DNA of 64,000 bases from CAXXFQ01 sp963674475. Its GTDB lineage: Bacteria > Planctomycetota > Planctomycetia > Pirellulales > Thermoguttaceae. Both the position numbers and the translations under genes were made by a program. The notes beneath the pieces are model-generated. The model saw nothing but the letters and a program-made list of their open reading frames with translations. It had not been told where the DNA came from and did not search any database. Position 1 is the stretch's first letter. Each line of letters opens with the position of its first letter. The DNA lies in the NCBI GenBank assembly GCA_963674475.2, contig CAXXFQ010000009.1:372001-436000 (forward strand). The letters are read 5' to 3'. Below are positions 34,483-42,241 of the stretch, one piece after another.

Positions 34483-36063
34483 TTAATCCACGCGGTAGTA
34501 GTTGGCCAGCTTCTGAAAGGCGCCGACCTCCTGCTCCGAAAGGCCGCCCCGACGTTGGATTTTGATGGTCGCACAGGTTCCGCTGGTTTGATCCTTGGCC
34601 CGGACGGCAATTCGTCCCGACGTGTCGAACGCGTAGGTCACTTCGATCAGCGATCCTTTGGGCAACTCGGACGGCAGGTCGCAGATCCGACATTTTCCCA
34701 AGAGCGAGCAGGCGGCCGGATCGGGCGCGTCTCCTTCGACCACCTGGACCGAGACCCGCGACTGACCGTCACGTTGGGTCTTGAACTTCTGGGTCCGCTC
34801 GGTCGGAAGGGTCGAGTTGCGAGGGATCATGACGTAGTTGATTTCGCGGCCGTTTTTCGGGTTGGCCGCGATAATCCCGAGGCCGTGCGAGTTGACGTTT
34901 TGCTGTTGGATGGCGGCCAGCATTTTCTTGAGCTTCTCGCCCAGTTCGCTCCCTTCGCCCCGGTATTTCGCTTCGAGAATGGCCGCGTGAATGGCCGCTC
35001 CCTGGGCGACCGCCGTGTGGGGCGAAAGCCCGTCGTACGGCGTCTTGCCGAGAAGCTCTTCGAGCCTCCGCGGGATCTGCGGCATGAGGGTCGAGCCGCC
35101 GACCAGGACGATCGCGTCGAGCAGATCGGGCGTGATCTCCGCCTGTTCGAGGACCAGCTCGGTCGTGTCGGCCGTTCGCTGGAGAAGGTCGGCGGTCATG
35201 GTCTCGAACTGGTTGCGGGTGATCGTTTCCCGCAAGGTCTTTCCCTGATACCGGATGGTGATTTTGGTCGACTCTCGATCGGTCAGGTCGAGTTTGGCCA
35301 GATCGCAATCATTGGCCAGCGTGTGCATCACCTGTTTCGACTCGTGTAGGTCGACCCCGTGTTCCTCCTGGAATCGGTCGACCAGATAATCCAGAATCCG
35401 ATCACTCCAGTCGACCCCGCCGAGTTTGACATCGCCGTCGGTGGCCAAGACTTGAAAATGGGTCGGCGTGAACCGGACGACCGTGACGTCGAACGTTCCT
35501 CCGCCCAGGTCGTAGACGAGAACCAGTTGTGGCTTGCCGTTGTGATTTTCCCCGGAGGCGCCCAGTTGGCCGCAATGCCAGGCGTAGGTCAACGTGGCGG
35601 CGGTCGGCTCGTTGATGATGTCGATCACATTGAGCCCGGTGATCCGTCCGGCGTCCTGGGTCGCTTTACGCCGAGTGTCGTTGAAGTAGTAGGGGACGGT
35701 GATGACCGCGTTGCCGATCGGGCCGATCTGACGCTGGCCGTCTTGGCGGAGCTTTTTGAGAATCAAGGCGGAGAAGAATTCGGGGGTGATTTCGCGACCG
35801 TCGAACGTTCGTCGAAAACCGGTTTCGCCCATATTTCGCTTGATCCGGGCGACGACGTGGTCCGGATTTTCCATCGCGGCCTGCATCCGGTTCGGCCCGA
35901 CCACGACGTGATGGTCGTCGGTCAGAAGGATCAGGCTCGGGGTTTCCTCTTCTTCTTCCTCGTTGGGCAACGCGACCGGTTGTCCCGCTTCGTTGAGCTG
36001 GGCGAGGGTCGAAAAAGTGGTCCCCAGGTCGATTCCTACCGTATGGCCTTCTTGAAAATCCAT
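34483..36063 (-). CDS. Lid-less Hsp70 (DnaK-like) chaperone
   Basis: A 526-residue Hsp70-family ATPase. The nucleotide-binding domain is complete: VGIDLGTTFS near 9-18, AVITVPYYFNDTRRKATQDAGRI, INEPTAATLTYAW, LVYDLGGGTFDVTV and AIVLVGGSTLMPQIPR. The beta-sandwich substrate domain follows (about 390-505), but the C-terminal helical lid and the EEVD-like tail are missing; canonical DnaK is about 640 residues. An acidic insertion NEEEEEETPS replaces the usual loop near residue 33. It precedes the J-like/MshEN gene by ~210 nt on the same strand. HscA-type or planctomycete-specific Hsp70 roles are possible. Confidence 0.88.
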   Translation of the reverse strand: MDFQEGHTVGIDLGTTFSTLAQLNEAGQPVALPNEEEEEETPSLILLTDDHHVVVGPNRMQAAMENPDHVVARIKRNMGETGFRRTFDGREITPEFFSALILKKLRQDGQRQIGPIGNAVITVPYYFNDTRRKATQDAGRITGLNVIDIINEPTAATLTYAWHCGQLGASGENHNGKPQLVLVYDLGGGTFDVTVVRFTPTHFQVLATDGDVKLGGVDWSDRILDYLVDRFQEEHGVDLHESKQVMHTLANDCDLAKLDLTDRESTKITIRYQGKTLRETITRNQFETMTADLLQRTADTTELVLEQAEITPDLLDAIVLVGGSTLMPQIPRRLEELLGKTPYDGLSPHTAVAQGAAIHAAILEAKYRGEGSELGEKLKKMLAAIQQQNVNSHGLGIIAANPKNGREINYVMIPRNSTLPTERTQKFKTQRDGQSRVSVQVVEGDAPDPAACSLLGKCRICDLPSELPKGSLIEVTYAFDTSGRIAVRAKDQTSGTCATIKIQRRGGLSEQEVGAFQKLANYYRVD

Positions 36064-36134
36064 CGACCGTCCTCCTCGTTGAATAAGGCAGACTTTTTGA
36101 CGAATTTGAGTGTCGAACGAAAACCGCGTTTTTA

Positions 36135-36196
36135 TAACGGGCGTTTCGATAAAACGGGCGCTTCAACAAGCGGGCGTTTTAACAAGCGCGCTTCGA
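36135..36196 (+). repeat. Short tandem repeat, about 4 x 16-17 bp
   Basis: Units of the type (A/G)CGGGCG(T/C)TT(C/T)NA(T/C)AA lie just upstream of the Hsp70-like gene. The last copy is degenerate. Confidence 0.55.
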
Positions 36197-36258
36197 CACC
36201 CTCCCCACTACAAGAAAAACCGACGAACGCTTTTGCCAAATGGCGATCAGAAGCAAGG

Positions 36259-36288
36259 GAAAAAAAGAGGAGCCTGAAAAAGCCCCTC
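36259..36288 (-). terminator. Probable terminator of the small basic gene
   Basis: On the - strand GAGGGGC...GCTCCTC (one G-U pair) is followed by TTTTTTTT. Confidence 0.55.
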
Positions 36289-36300
36289 CCCGCCTCTGTT

Positions 36301-36603
36301 TTACTCTTCAATGACTTCTTTGACCGGCTGAACGAAATGCGGCGTTTTGGACGATTCCGTCAACGCTTGTGCTTTTTGGTCGGCTTCGTCACGCTGGGCG
36401 TAATCGAAAATGGCGACCCGTCGGAGCGACTGATTGAAGACGCCCCAGAAAAGCTTCAGACGGACTTCTTTCGCCGTGGCTCGTTTCTTGCGTTTGGCGG
36501 CTTTCTTCTTGGCGGCTTTTTTCTTCGGTGCGACGGACTCTGCCGCAGCGGCCGCGTCGGCCTCGTCTCTCAACACTTTCCGATTAACGACTTTTCGTGC
36601 CAT
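36301..36603 (-). CDS. Small Lys/Ala-rich basic protein
   Basis: A 100-residue soluble protein. Residues ~22-47 are a KKKAAKKKAAKRKKR-type basic stretch, similar to histone-H1-like or nucleoid-binding tails. The C-terminal half (VRLKLFWGVFNQSLRRVAIFDYAQRDEADQKAQAL) looks like a small folded domain. A nucleic-acid-binding role is plausible because of the charge, but no named family is certain. It is upstream of the Hsp70-like gene on the same strand, separated by a probable terminator and a small repeat, so it is probably its own unit. Confidence 0.65.
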   Translation of the reverse strand: MARKVVNRKVLRDEADAAAAAESVAPKKKAAKKKAAKRKKRATAKEVRLKLFWGVFNQSLRRVAIFDYAQRDEADQKAQALTESSKTPHFVQPVKEVIEE

Positions 36604-37233
36604 TGGGCATTCCCTAGTGGAGGGTTAAAGGAAAAAACGAACGGCGCGGAGGTTCGGCCCACTCTCTCCGAGTGCGAGGGGGTCGAAATACCCAGTCACA
36701 GGGAAATTTCACAGGGAAATCTCGCAGGGAAATCATCCTAAAGGCGGTTTCACAACTCCCGGACTGCCATCGACGGGGTGGTCTCCCTCGGAAAACCCTC
36801 CACGAAGCGTCCGGTTGAAAAAAGGTAAGTTGTGAGACAGCCTCTAGTTAATCGGTCTCGGGTTGATGGTACAGGACCCGTCCCGATCTATAGGCCGAGA
36901 CGGTTTCTCTCCGCGCGCCGGTGTTTTTGAAGGAAAACAGGTGTCCCTGTCGGGACCGGCTCACCCATTTATCATACTAAATCTGACGGTGGTTTACTAG
37001 ACGGCCCGGGCGAACGGCCTGCTTTCTGGCCTCGAAAAAGGTCGTTCCGGGCGAAAATCGATTCAGAAGTGGTGTAAATCGCCTAAACCGCCTAGAGAGG
37101 GGGTATGACTTTGCGAAAAATCGCTTTGCCGGACCCCTTTTCCAGACCGGATGGCCTACCCTTTTTTCGGGGATCGGCTGTCATGGGAGAAATGGTACGA
37201 ACGGGTATAAATTAAAAAAATGAACGGAAAACG
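36604..37233. other. Long gene-free region (630 bp)
   Basis: The divergent space between the basic-protein gene (-) and the TrkA-C gene (+). Visible features: three 13-bp copies of CAGGGAAAT-type sequence (36697-36735). No RNA family, ORF or strong promoter was recognised. Confidence 0.4.
36697..36735 (+). repeat. Three 13-bp CAGGGAAAT tandem copies
   Basis: CAGGGAAAT occurs at 36699, 36712 and 36725 with an exact 13-bp period. Confidence 0.6.
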
Positions 37234-37983
37234 ATGATACCGATTATTTCTTTTTTATTGATTTTATGTACCTCCCTTCTGGTCACCCGTATCGCGACCG
37301 TTGCGTTGACGCTGACCGGAATGCCGCGCGAGACGGCCCGATTCCAGGCCCGATCGGCCTTCAGTGGATCGGGGTTTACGACGAGCGAATCAGAACAAGT
37401 GGTCAACCATCCGGTTCGACGCAATATCGTTCGACAACTGATGCTTTGGGGCAATATTGGGATCGTCACGGTAATCAGTTCGTTGATGCTCTCGCTGCTG
37501 CACAGCAAAGGGTGGGAGAGTCACCATTGGTTCCTGTTTGGCGGCGGGATCCTCGGTTTTTATTTTCTGGCCGTCAGCAAATCGGTCGAGAAGGGGATGA
37601 CCCGTCTGATCGCCTTTTATCTGCGTCGCTATACCAATATCGAGACTCGGGACTATGTGAGCCTCTTGCATCTGGGCGACGGCTACGGGGTCCAACGGGT
37701 CGAACTCGACGGGACCAACCCGCTGGTCGGGCTCACGATCGACCAGATCCGCCAGGCCTACCCGCATATGATCATCCTTGGCGTTCTGCAAGACGACGGG
37801 ACTTATCTCGGCGCGCCGTCCCTGTCTTATGCCACGCAAACCGAGGACCGACTGGTGGTCTACGGCTCGCGCGACGGGATTGAGAGCCTGCGTGGATGTC
37901 GGGCCAACGGTTCGTCGGATTCCGAAGTGAAAGAAGACGCGTCGGCCGAATCGCTCTCGGCGGTCGGATGTGGCGATTTTTGA
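37234..37983 (+). CDS. Membrane protein with TrkA-C (RCK_C) domain
   Basis: 249 residues. Two or three membrane helices (IISFLLILCTSLLV; MLWGNIGIVTVISSLMLSLL; FLFGGGILGFYFLAV), with the segment RFQARSAFSGSGFTTSESEQVVNHPVRR between the first two. Residues ~140-215 form a TrkA C-terminal domain (VQRVELDGTNPLVGLTIDQIRQAYPHMIILGVLQDDGTYLGAPS...LVVYGS), normally a ligand-binding gate of K+ channels and antiporters. The AFSGSGFTT motif recalls pore loops of Trk/Ktr proteins but a full pore is absent. Probably a regulator or accessory of cation transport (inference). No ribosome site is evident. Confidence 0.75.
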   Translation: MIPIISFLLILCTSLLVTRIATVALTLTGMPRETARFQARSAFSGSGFTTSESEQVVNHPVRRNIVRQLMLWGNIGIVTVISSLMLSLLHSKGWESHHWFLFGGGILGFYFLAVSKSVEKGMTRLIAFYLRRYTNIETRDYVSLLHLGDGYGVQRVELDGTNPLVGLTIDQIRQAYPHMIILGVLQDDGTYLGAPSLSYATQTEDRLVVYGSRDGIESLRGCRANGSSDSEVKEDASAESLSAVGCGDF

Positions 37984-38186
37984 TCCGGCCAAATAATTTG
38001 AGCGTGATCGCAAGCAGCACCAAAACGCGTACTTGTATGGAGCCCGCCAAAATTGAGGACGATTTATACTGTCATTGAGACGATGCAATGCGAGAAAGGC
38101 TCATTTTATCCGGCCATGGCTATAAAAAAAGAGACGGATCGCGTGGCAACCCCTCTCTTCTTTTGACGCTTCTCGTTTTCTCTTGC

Positions 38187-39464
38187 TTACGCCTTTGGCT
38201 CGATCTTGTCCTTGCCCATCCAAGCGCGGAGGACTTCCGGCACCACGATCGTACCGTCGGCCTGCTGGTAGTTTTCCATGATCGCGATCACCGCGCGGCT
38301 TAGCGCGATGGCCGTCCCGTTGAGCGTGTGGAGGAACCGGGTCCCCTTCTCCCCCTTGATCTTGTAACGGGCGTTCAAGCGTCGGGCCTGGTAGTCGGTA
38401 CAGTTGGACGTGCTGGTCACCTCGCCGAACTCGCCCCGCCCGGGCATCCACGCCTCGAGGTCGTACTTGCGATAGGCCGGGCCGCCCAAGTCGCCGGTCG
38501 CCGTATCGACAACCCGGTAGGGAATCTCGAGGCCGTCGAACAACCGGCATTCCATGTCGCGCAGGTGTTCCAACATCGGTTCGCTCTGCTCGGGCAGGGT
38601 GAAGGCGAACATCTCGACCTTGGTGAACTGGTGGACCCGATACAGACCGCGACTGGCCCGTCCGGCGGCGCCCGCCTCGGTGCGGAAACAGTGACTCAGG
38701 CCGCAGAGCTTCATCGGCAACTGGTCGTCGTCGATCGTCTTGCCGGCCAACAGCCCCCCGAGCGGGATCTCGGCCGTCGCGATGAGGCTGAGGTCCTGGT
38801 TTTCGATGCTGTAGATTTGAGTCTCCGGCCCGCGCGGGATGTAGCCGGTCCCTTGAAGGATCTCGTTTCGCGCCAGGTCGGGGGTGACCATCGGGGTGAA
38901 TCCTTCGTCGACGAGCATGCCGATCGCGTACCGTTGCAGGGCCAGCTCCAATAGGACGGCGTCGTTTTTGAGGAAATAAAAACCGGCTCCGGCGATTCGG
39001 GCGCCCGATTCGAAGTCGATCAGGTCGAGTCGTTCGCCCAGTTCGACATGATCCAGCGGTTCGAAGTCCAATTCGGGGACCGGGGTCTTGCCGCGGGCGA
39101 TTTCAAGATTCGCCTTGTCGTCTTCGCCGATCGGCGCGTCGGGGTGCGACAGGTTGGGGATCGAGGCTTGGATCGCGTCGCGTCGGGCGACGATCTCGTC
39201 CAGTTCGGCCTTGAGCGTGTTGACCTGTTCACGCAGCGCACGGCCCTGTTCTTTTCTCGCTTCGCGCTGCTCGGCGTCTTTGGCCTTGCCGATCGATTTG
39301 GAAACCGCGTTCGCCTCCCGGTTGAGCGATTCCATGTCGGCCTGCTTCTCGCGCCACTGTTGGTCCATTTCGACAAACGCCGTGACGTCGACGTCGACGC
39401 CCCGGTTGACGCAGTTTTGTTGAACCAGCTGGGCGTTCTCGACGATCCACTTTCGATCGAGCAT
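38187..39464 (-). CDS. serS: Seryl-tRNA synthetase
   Basis: A 425-residue class II aminoacyl-tRNA synthetase. The N-terminal antiparallel coiled coil that binds the long variable arm of tRNA-Ser spans ~25-105. Class II motifs follow: GFTPMVTPDLARNEILQGTGYIPRG near 185-210, FRTEAGAAGRASRGLYRVHQFTKVEMF near 257-285 (motif 2), and STSNCTDYQARRLNARYK with HTLNGTAIALSRAVIAIMEN near 345-400 (motif 3). Length is typical. The ATG at 39464 is used; the frame stays open upstream, but that part overlaps the neighbouring gene. GAGGAG is 11 nt upstream. It lies 79 nt after the RidA gene on the same strand. Confidence 0.96.
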   Translation of the reverse strand: MLDRKWIVENAQLVQQNCVNRGVDVDVTAFVEMDQQWREKQADMESLNREANAVSKSIGKAKDAEQREARKEQGRALREQVNTLKAELDEIVARRDAIQASIPNLSHPDAPIGEDDKANLEIARGKTPVPELDFEPLDHVELGERLDLIDFESGARIAGAGFYFLKNDAVLLELALQRYAIGMLVDEGFTPMVTPDLARNEILQGTGYIPRGPETQIYSIENQDLSLIATAEIPLGGLLAGKTIDDDQLPMKLCGLSHCFRTEAGAAGRASRGLYRVHQFTKVEMFAFTLPEQSEPMLEHLRDMECRLFDGLEIPYRVVDTATGDLGGPAYRKYDLEAWMPGRGEFGEVTSTSNCTDYQARRLNARYKIKGEKGTRFLHTLNGTAIALSRAVIAIMENYQQADGTIVVPEVLRAWMGKDKIEPKA

Positions 39465-39543
39465 TTTGGTATGATCTCCTCGTTGTATTTTTTGTATCCC
39501 TTGGGCAACCCCGTTGAAAAACCGGGTTGCCGTCGGAACCATT

Positions 39544-40017
39544 TTATTGCAAAAGAAAAACGGCTTCGATTTCCACGGCGGCCGACAACGGCAGACTATT
39601 GGCGCCCAGCGCGCTTCGGACGCCGATGCCCTTATTCGGTCCAAAAATTTCGGCCAGCAACTCGCTCGCCCCGTTGAGGACGGCCGGTTGATCGAAAAAC
39701 TGCTCGGTCGAGGCGACCCATCCGGCAAGTTTTTCGACCCGGTCGACCCGATCCAATGAGCCGAGCGTTTTTCGAATCGACGCGAGGATGCCGAGCATGG
39801 CCCATCGGGCTGCCTCATATCCGTCTTCGCGGGTCAGGTCCTCGCCAAGACGGCCGGTGATCAAGGTTCCATCGGCACGAATCGGCAGGTGGCCGGAGGT
39901 GATCACCCGATTTCCCGTGACCAGCACCGGGCGATAAACGCCTTTCGGCTCGGCGGCTGCCGGGAGGGCCCACCCTTTTTGGTCCAGCCAGCGCGTCAAA
40001 TTCGCTTCGAAACTCAC
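39544..40017 (-). CDS. RidA-family protein
   Basis: A 157-residue Rid-fold protein (YjgF/YER057c/UK114). RidA hydrolyses reactive enamines/imines such as 2-aminoacrylate from serine and threonine dehydratases. Visible motifs: VYRPVLVTGNRVITSGHLPIRADG, ITGRLGEDLT, EDGYEAARWAMLGILASI and FGPNKGIGVRSALGANSLPLSAAVEIEAVF. The R in GVRSA is the substrate-binding arginine of the family. It is somewhat longer than RidA (about 128) and closer to the larger planctomycetal/Atu-type subgroup. It is directly upstream of serS; a link between serine charging and serine-derived enamine clearing is suggestive but unproven. Confidence 0.88.
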   Translation of the reverse strand: MSFEANLTRWLDQKGWALPAAAEPKGVYRPVLVTGNRVITSGHLPIRADGTLITGRLGEDLTREDGYEAARWAMLGILASIRKTLGSLDRVDRVEKLAGWVASTEQFFDQPAVLNGASELLAEIFGPNKGIGVRSALGANSLPLSAAVEIEAVFLLQ

Positions 40018-40387
40018 GGCGATTTCCCCGGATTGGTTCCAAAGGTGCCCTTATTTGTCGAAAAACCTTCTTCGGATTTCAGAAGTATAGGGGGCAATTC
40101 GCCTCGTTGCAACCTTGCCCGCAGGAGGCGTCTCTTCCGCCCGGCTCAAGGTCTTGGTCAAAACGGTTTGTCGAGATTCCCTCGAAACGGCCCTGTGGCA
40201 GGCAGGATAAGAATGACGCTAAGCGTTTGGCAGTTATAACCTTAGGAATAGGCGGCCGAGCCTTGATTGCCGGCCAAGGGAAGTCGAGCGTTCCTGAAAA
40301 CCGTGCCCGGGCGGGGTCTCAACAGAAGGCTTTTTCCTATTGTCTCGATTGAATTTTATTTCCCCCCTCTTTTGGAGGTTTTACCAG

Positions 40388-40416
40388 TCGACAAGCCGGG
40401 GCACACGAATTATACT
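40388..40416 (+). promoter_or_regulatory. Candidate promoter of trpB2
   Basis: TCGACA (40388-40393), 17-nt spacer, TATACT (40411-40416). Confidence 0.45.
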
Positions 40417-40636
40417 GAATTGTTTGAGCAGTTCTTCTCGTCTATCGGCTTCGCTTGGCCCTTTTTCGCTGGAGATCGGCAATCTGTTTTGTCCGATAAG
40501 GAGAAGACCCTCAAGGTGGAGGGGTTTCCCACTGCAACGCAACGACGGTTTGATTTCGGAATGAATCGGACCCTTTTTCAATTATTGTTATTTGCATTTT
40601 CATTAAACGGTTCTTCATGGCCAACTGCCGGCAAGC

Positions 40637-40656
40637 CGGGCTTCCGTTGGAAGCCC
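40637..40656 (+). promoter_or_regulatory. Leader hairpin before trpB2
   Basis: GGGCTTCC-GTT-GGAAGCCC is a perfect 8-bp stem about 75 nt upstream of the start codon, without a T run. It may be a structured leader element. Confidence 0.35.
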
Positions 40657-40730
40657 AGCCCGTTGACTGAATGTGCAAGGTTCAATAAAAACCTTCCAAA
40701 GCATCGTAAGGAAAGGAACGGCACACAAAG

Positions 40731-42089
40731 ATGAGTCCGAAGCGAATCCTCTTGAGCGAACAAGAACGTCCTACCGCTTGGTACAATGTGATGGCCGATA
40801 TGCCCGAGCCGCTCGCGCCGCCGCTGCACCCGGTCACGCATCAACCGGTTGGCCCGGCCGATCTGGAGCCGATCTTCGCCAAAGCACTGGTGGAGCAGGA
40901 AATGAGCGCCGAGCGGTGGATCGATATCCCCGACGCCGTCCAAGATGCCTATAATATTTGGCGTCCGTCGCCATTGACCCGTGCGACCGGCCTGGAAAAA
41001 GCGCTCAAGACGCCGGCCCGCATCTATTTTAAAGACGAAAGTCACTCGCCGGCCGGGAGCCATAAGCCGAACACGGCGATCCCGCAGGCCTACTACAACA
41101 AGATCGAAGGGACCAATCGGCTGTCGACCGAGACCGGGGCCGGGCAGTGGGGATGCTCGCTGGCGTTTGCCTGTTCGCTGTTCGACATGCAGTGCAAGGT
41201 CTACATGGTCAAGGTCAGCTATGAACAGAAACCGTATCGCCGTTCGATGATGCACGTCTGGGGCGGCGAAGTCACCCCGAGCCCGTCGATCGAGACCGAG
41301 GCCGGACGTCAGATTCTCGAAAAGGACCCCGATTGCCCGGGCAGTCTCGGGATGGCGATCAGCGAGGCGGTCGAGGTGGCGGTCAAAAACGACGATACCA
41401 AGTACACCCTCGGTAGCGTCATGAATCACGTCATGTTGCACCAGACGATCATCGGGCTGGAAACCGAAAAACAGTTGGCTCTGGTCGACGACGCGCCCGA
41501 TGTCATGGTCGGCTGCGTTGGCGGCGGCAGCAATTTTGCCGGACTGGTCTTCCCGTTCATTCCGCGAAAGCTGCGCGGCGACGCGATTCGTTTTGTCGCC
41601 TGTGAGCCGAACTCCTGCCCGACGATGAGTAAAGGGGAATTCCGATACGATTACGGCGACACGACCAAGCTGACGCCGCTGATCAAGATGTTCACCCTCG
41701 GTCACAGTTTCATGCCGCCGGGCATCCACGCCGGGGGGCTCCGCTATCACGGGATGGCCCCGCTGGTTTCGCAAGCGGCCGATCTGGGGATCGTCGAAAC
41801 GGCCGCCTTCAATCAGTTGGAATGTTTCGAAGCGGCCCGGCTGTTCGCCCAGACCGAAGGGATCATCCCGGCACCCGAATCGTCGCACGCCATCCGTGGC
41901 GCGGTGATCGAAGCGATTCGATGTCGTGAAGAGAAGAAGGAAGAGTGTATCGTCTTCAATCTCAGTGGTCACGGGATCTGCGACCTGGGCTCCTACGAGC
42001 GATGGTTCCAGGGCGAGTTGAAAGATTTCGAATATCCGCAGGATCTGATCAAGGACGCGTTGGCCGAGTTGCCCACGTTCGAAGACTAA
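40731..42089 (+). CDS. trpB: Tryptophan synthase beta chain, TrpB2 type
   Basis: A 452-residue PLP enzyme condensing indole and serine to tryptophan. It belongs to the TrpB2 subgroup, recognisable by length (about 450 versus 400), the start RPTAWYNVMADMPEP, RPSPLTRATGLEKAL near 78-92 and the insert after it. The PLP lysine is in SPAGSHKPNTA near 105-115, followed by ETGAGQWGCSLAFACSLF, and the glycine loop GCVGGGSNFAG near 260-270. No trpA is adjacent, as is usual for TrpB2, which often acts alone as a salvage enzyme. A hairpin terminator follows. Confidence 0.93.
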   Translation: MSPKRILLSEQERPTAWYNVMADMPEPLAPPLHPVTHQPVGPADLEPIFAKALVEQEMSAERWIDIPDAVQDAYNIWRPSPLTRATGLEKALKTPARIYFKDESHSPAGSHKPNTAIPQAYYNKIEGTNRLSTETGAGQWGCSLAFACSLFDMQCKVYMVKVSYEQKPYRRSMMHVWGGEVTPSPSIETEAGRQILEKDPDCPGSLGMAISEAVEVAVKNDDTKYTLGSVMNHVMLHQTIIGLETEKQLALVDDAPDVMVGCVGGGSNFAGLVFPFIPRKLRGDAIRFVACEPNSCPTMSKGEFRYDYGDTTKLTPLIKMFTLGHSFMPPGIHAGGLRYHGMAPLVSQAADLGIVETAAFNQLECFEAARLFAQTEGIIPAPESSHAIRGAVIEAIRCREEKKEECIVFNLSGHGICDLGSYERWFQGELKDFEYPQDLIKDALAELPTFED

Positions 42090-42134
42090 GATTCAATCCG
42101 GTTGGTTGAAAAAACGCTTGTTAAAAAAAGTGAA

Positions 42135-42174
42135 AAGGGAAACTCTCTTCCGTTGAGGGTTTCCCTTCTTTTTT
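42135..42174. terminator. Bidirectional terminator between trpB2 and the large secreted protein gene
   Basis: AAGGGAAAC pairs with GTTTCCCTT, followed by TTCTTTTTT; an A run lies on the other side. Confidence 0.75.
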
Positions 42175-42241
42175 GGGTTCGGTCGTTTTTTGCCCCGTTC
42201 CTGGAACGTTTTGTCAAAAACGCGTTTTTTCAAAAAGTGTT

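Larger units (their letters stand above)
40018..40730. other. Long gene-free region upstream of trpB2 (713 bp)
   Basis: It contains a candidate promoter (40388-40416), then a ~310-nt leader with a strong hairpin at 40637-40656. The 155-codon ORF at 40267-40734 overlaps the trpB2 start and has no family features. Confidence 0.5.

Noticed and set aside
40267..40734. 155-codon ORF before trpB2
   Set aside because: It overlaps the trpB2 start, has no ribosome site and no family features.
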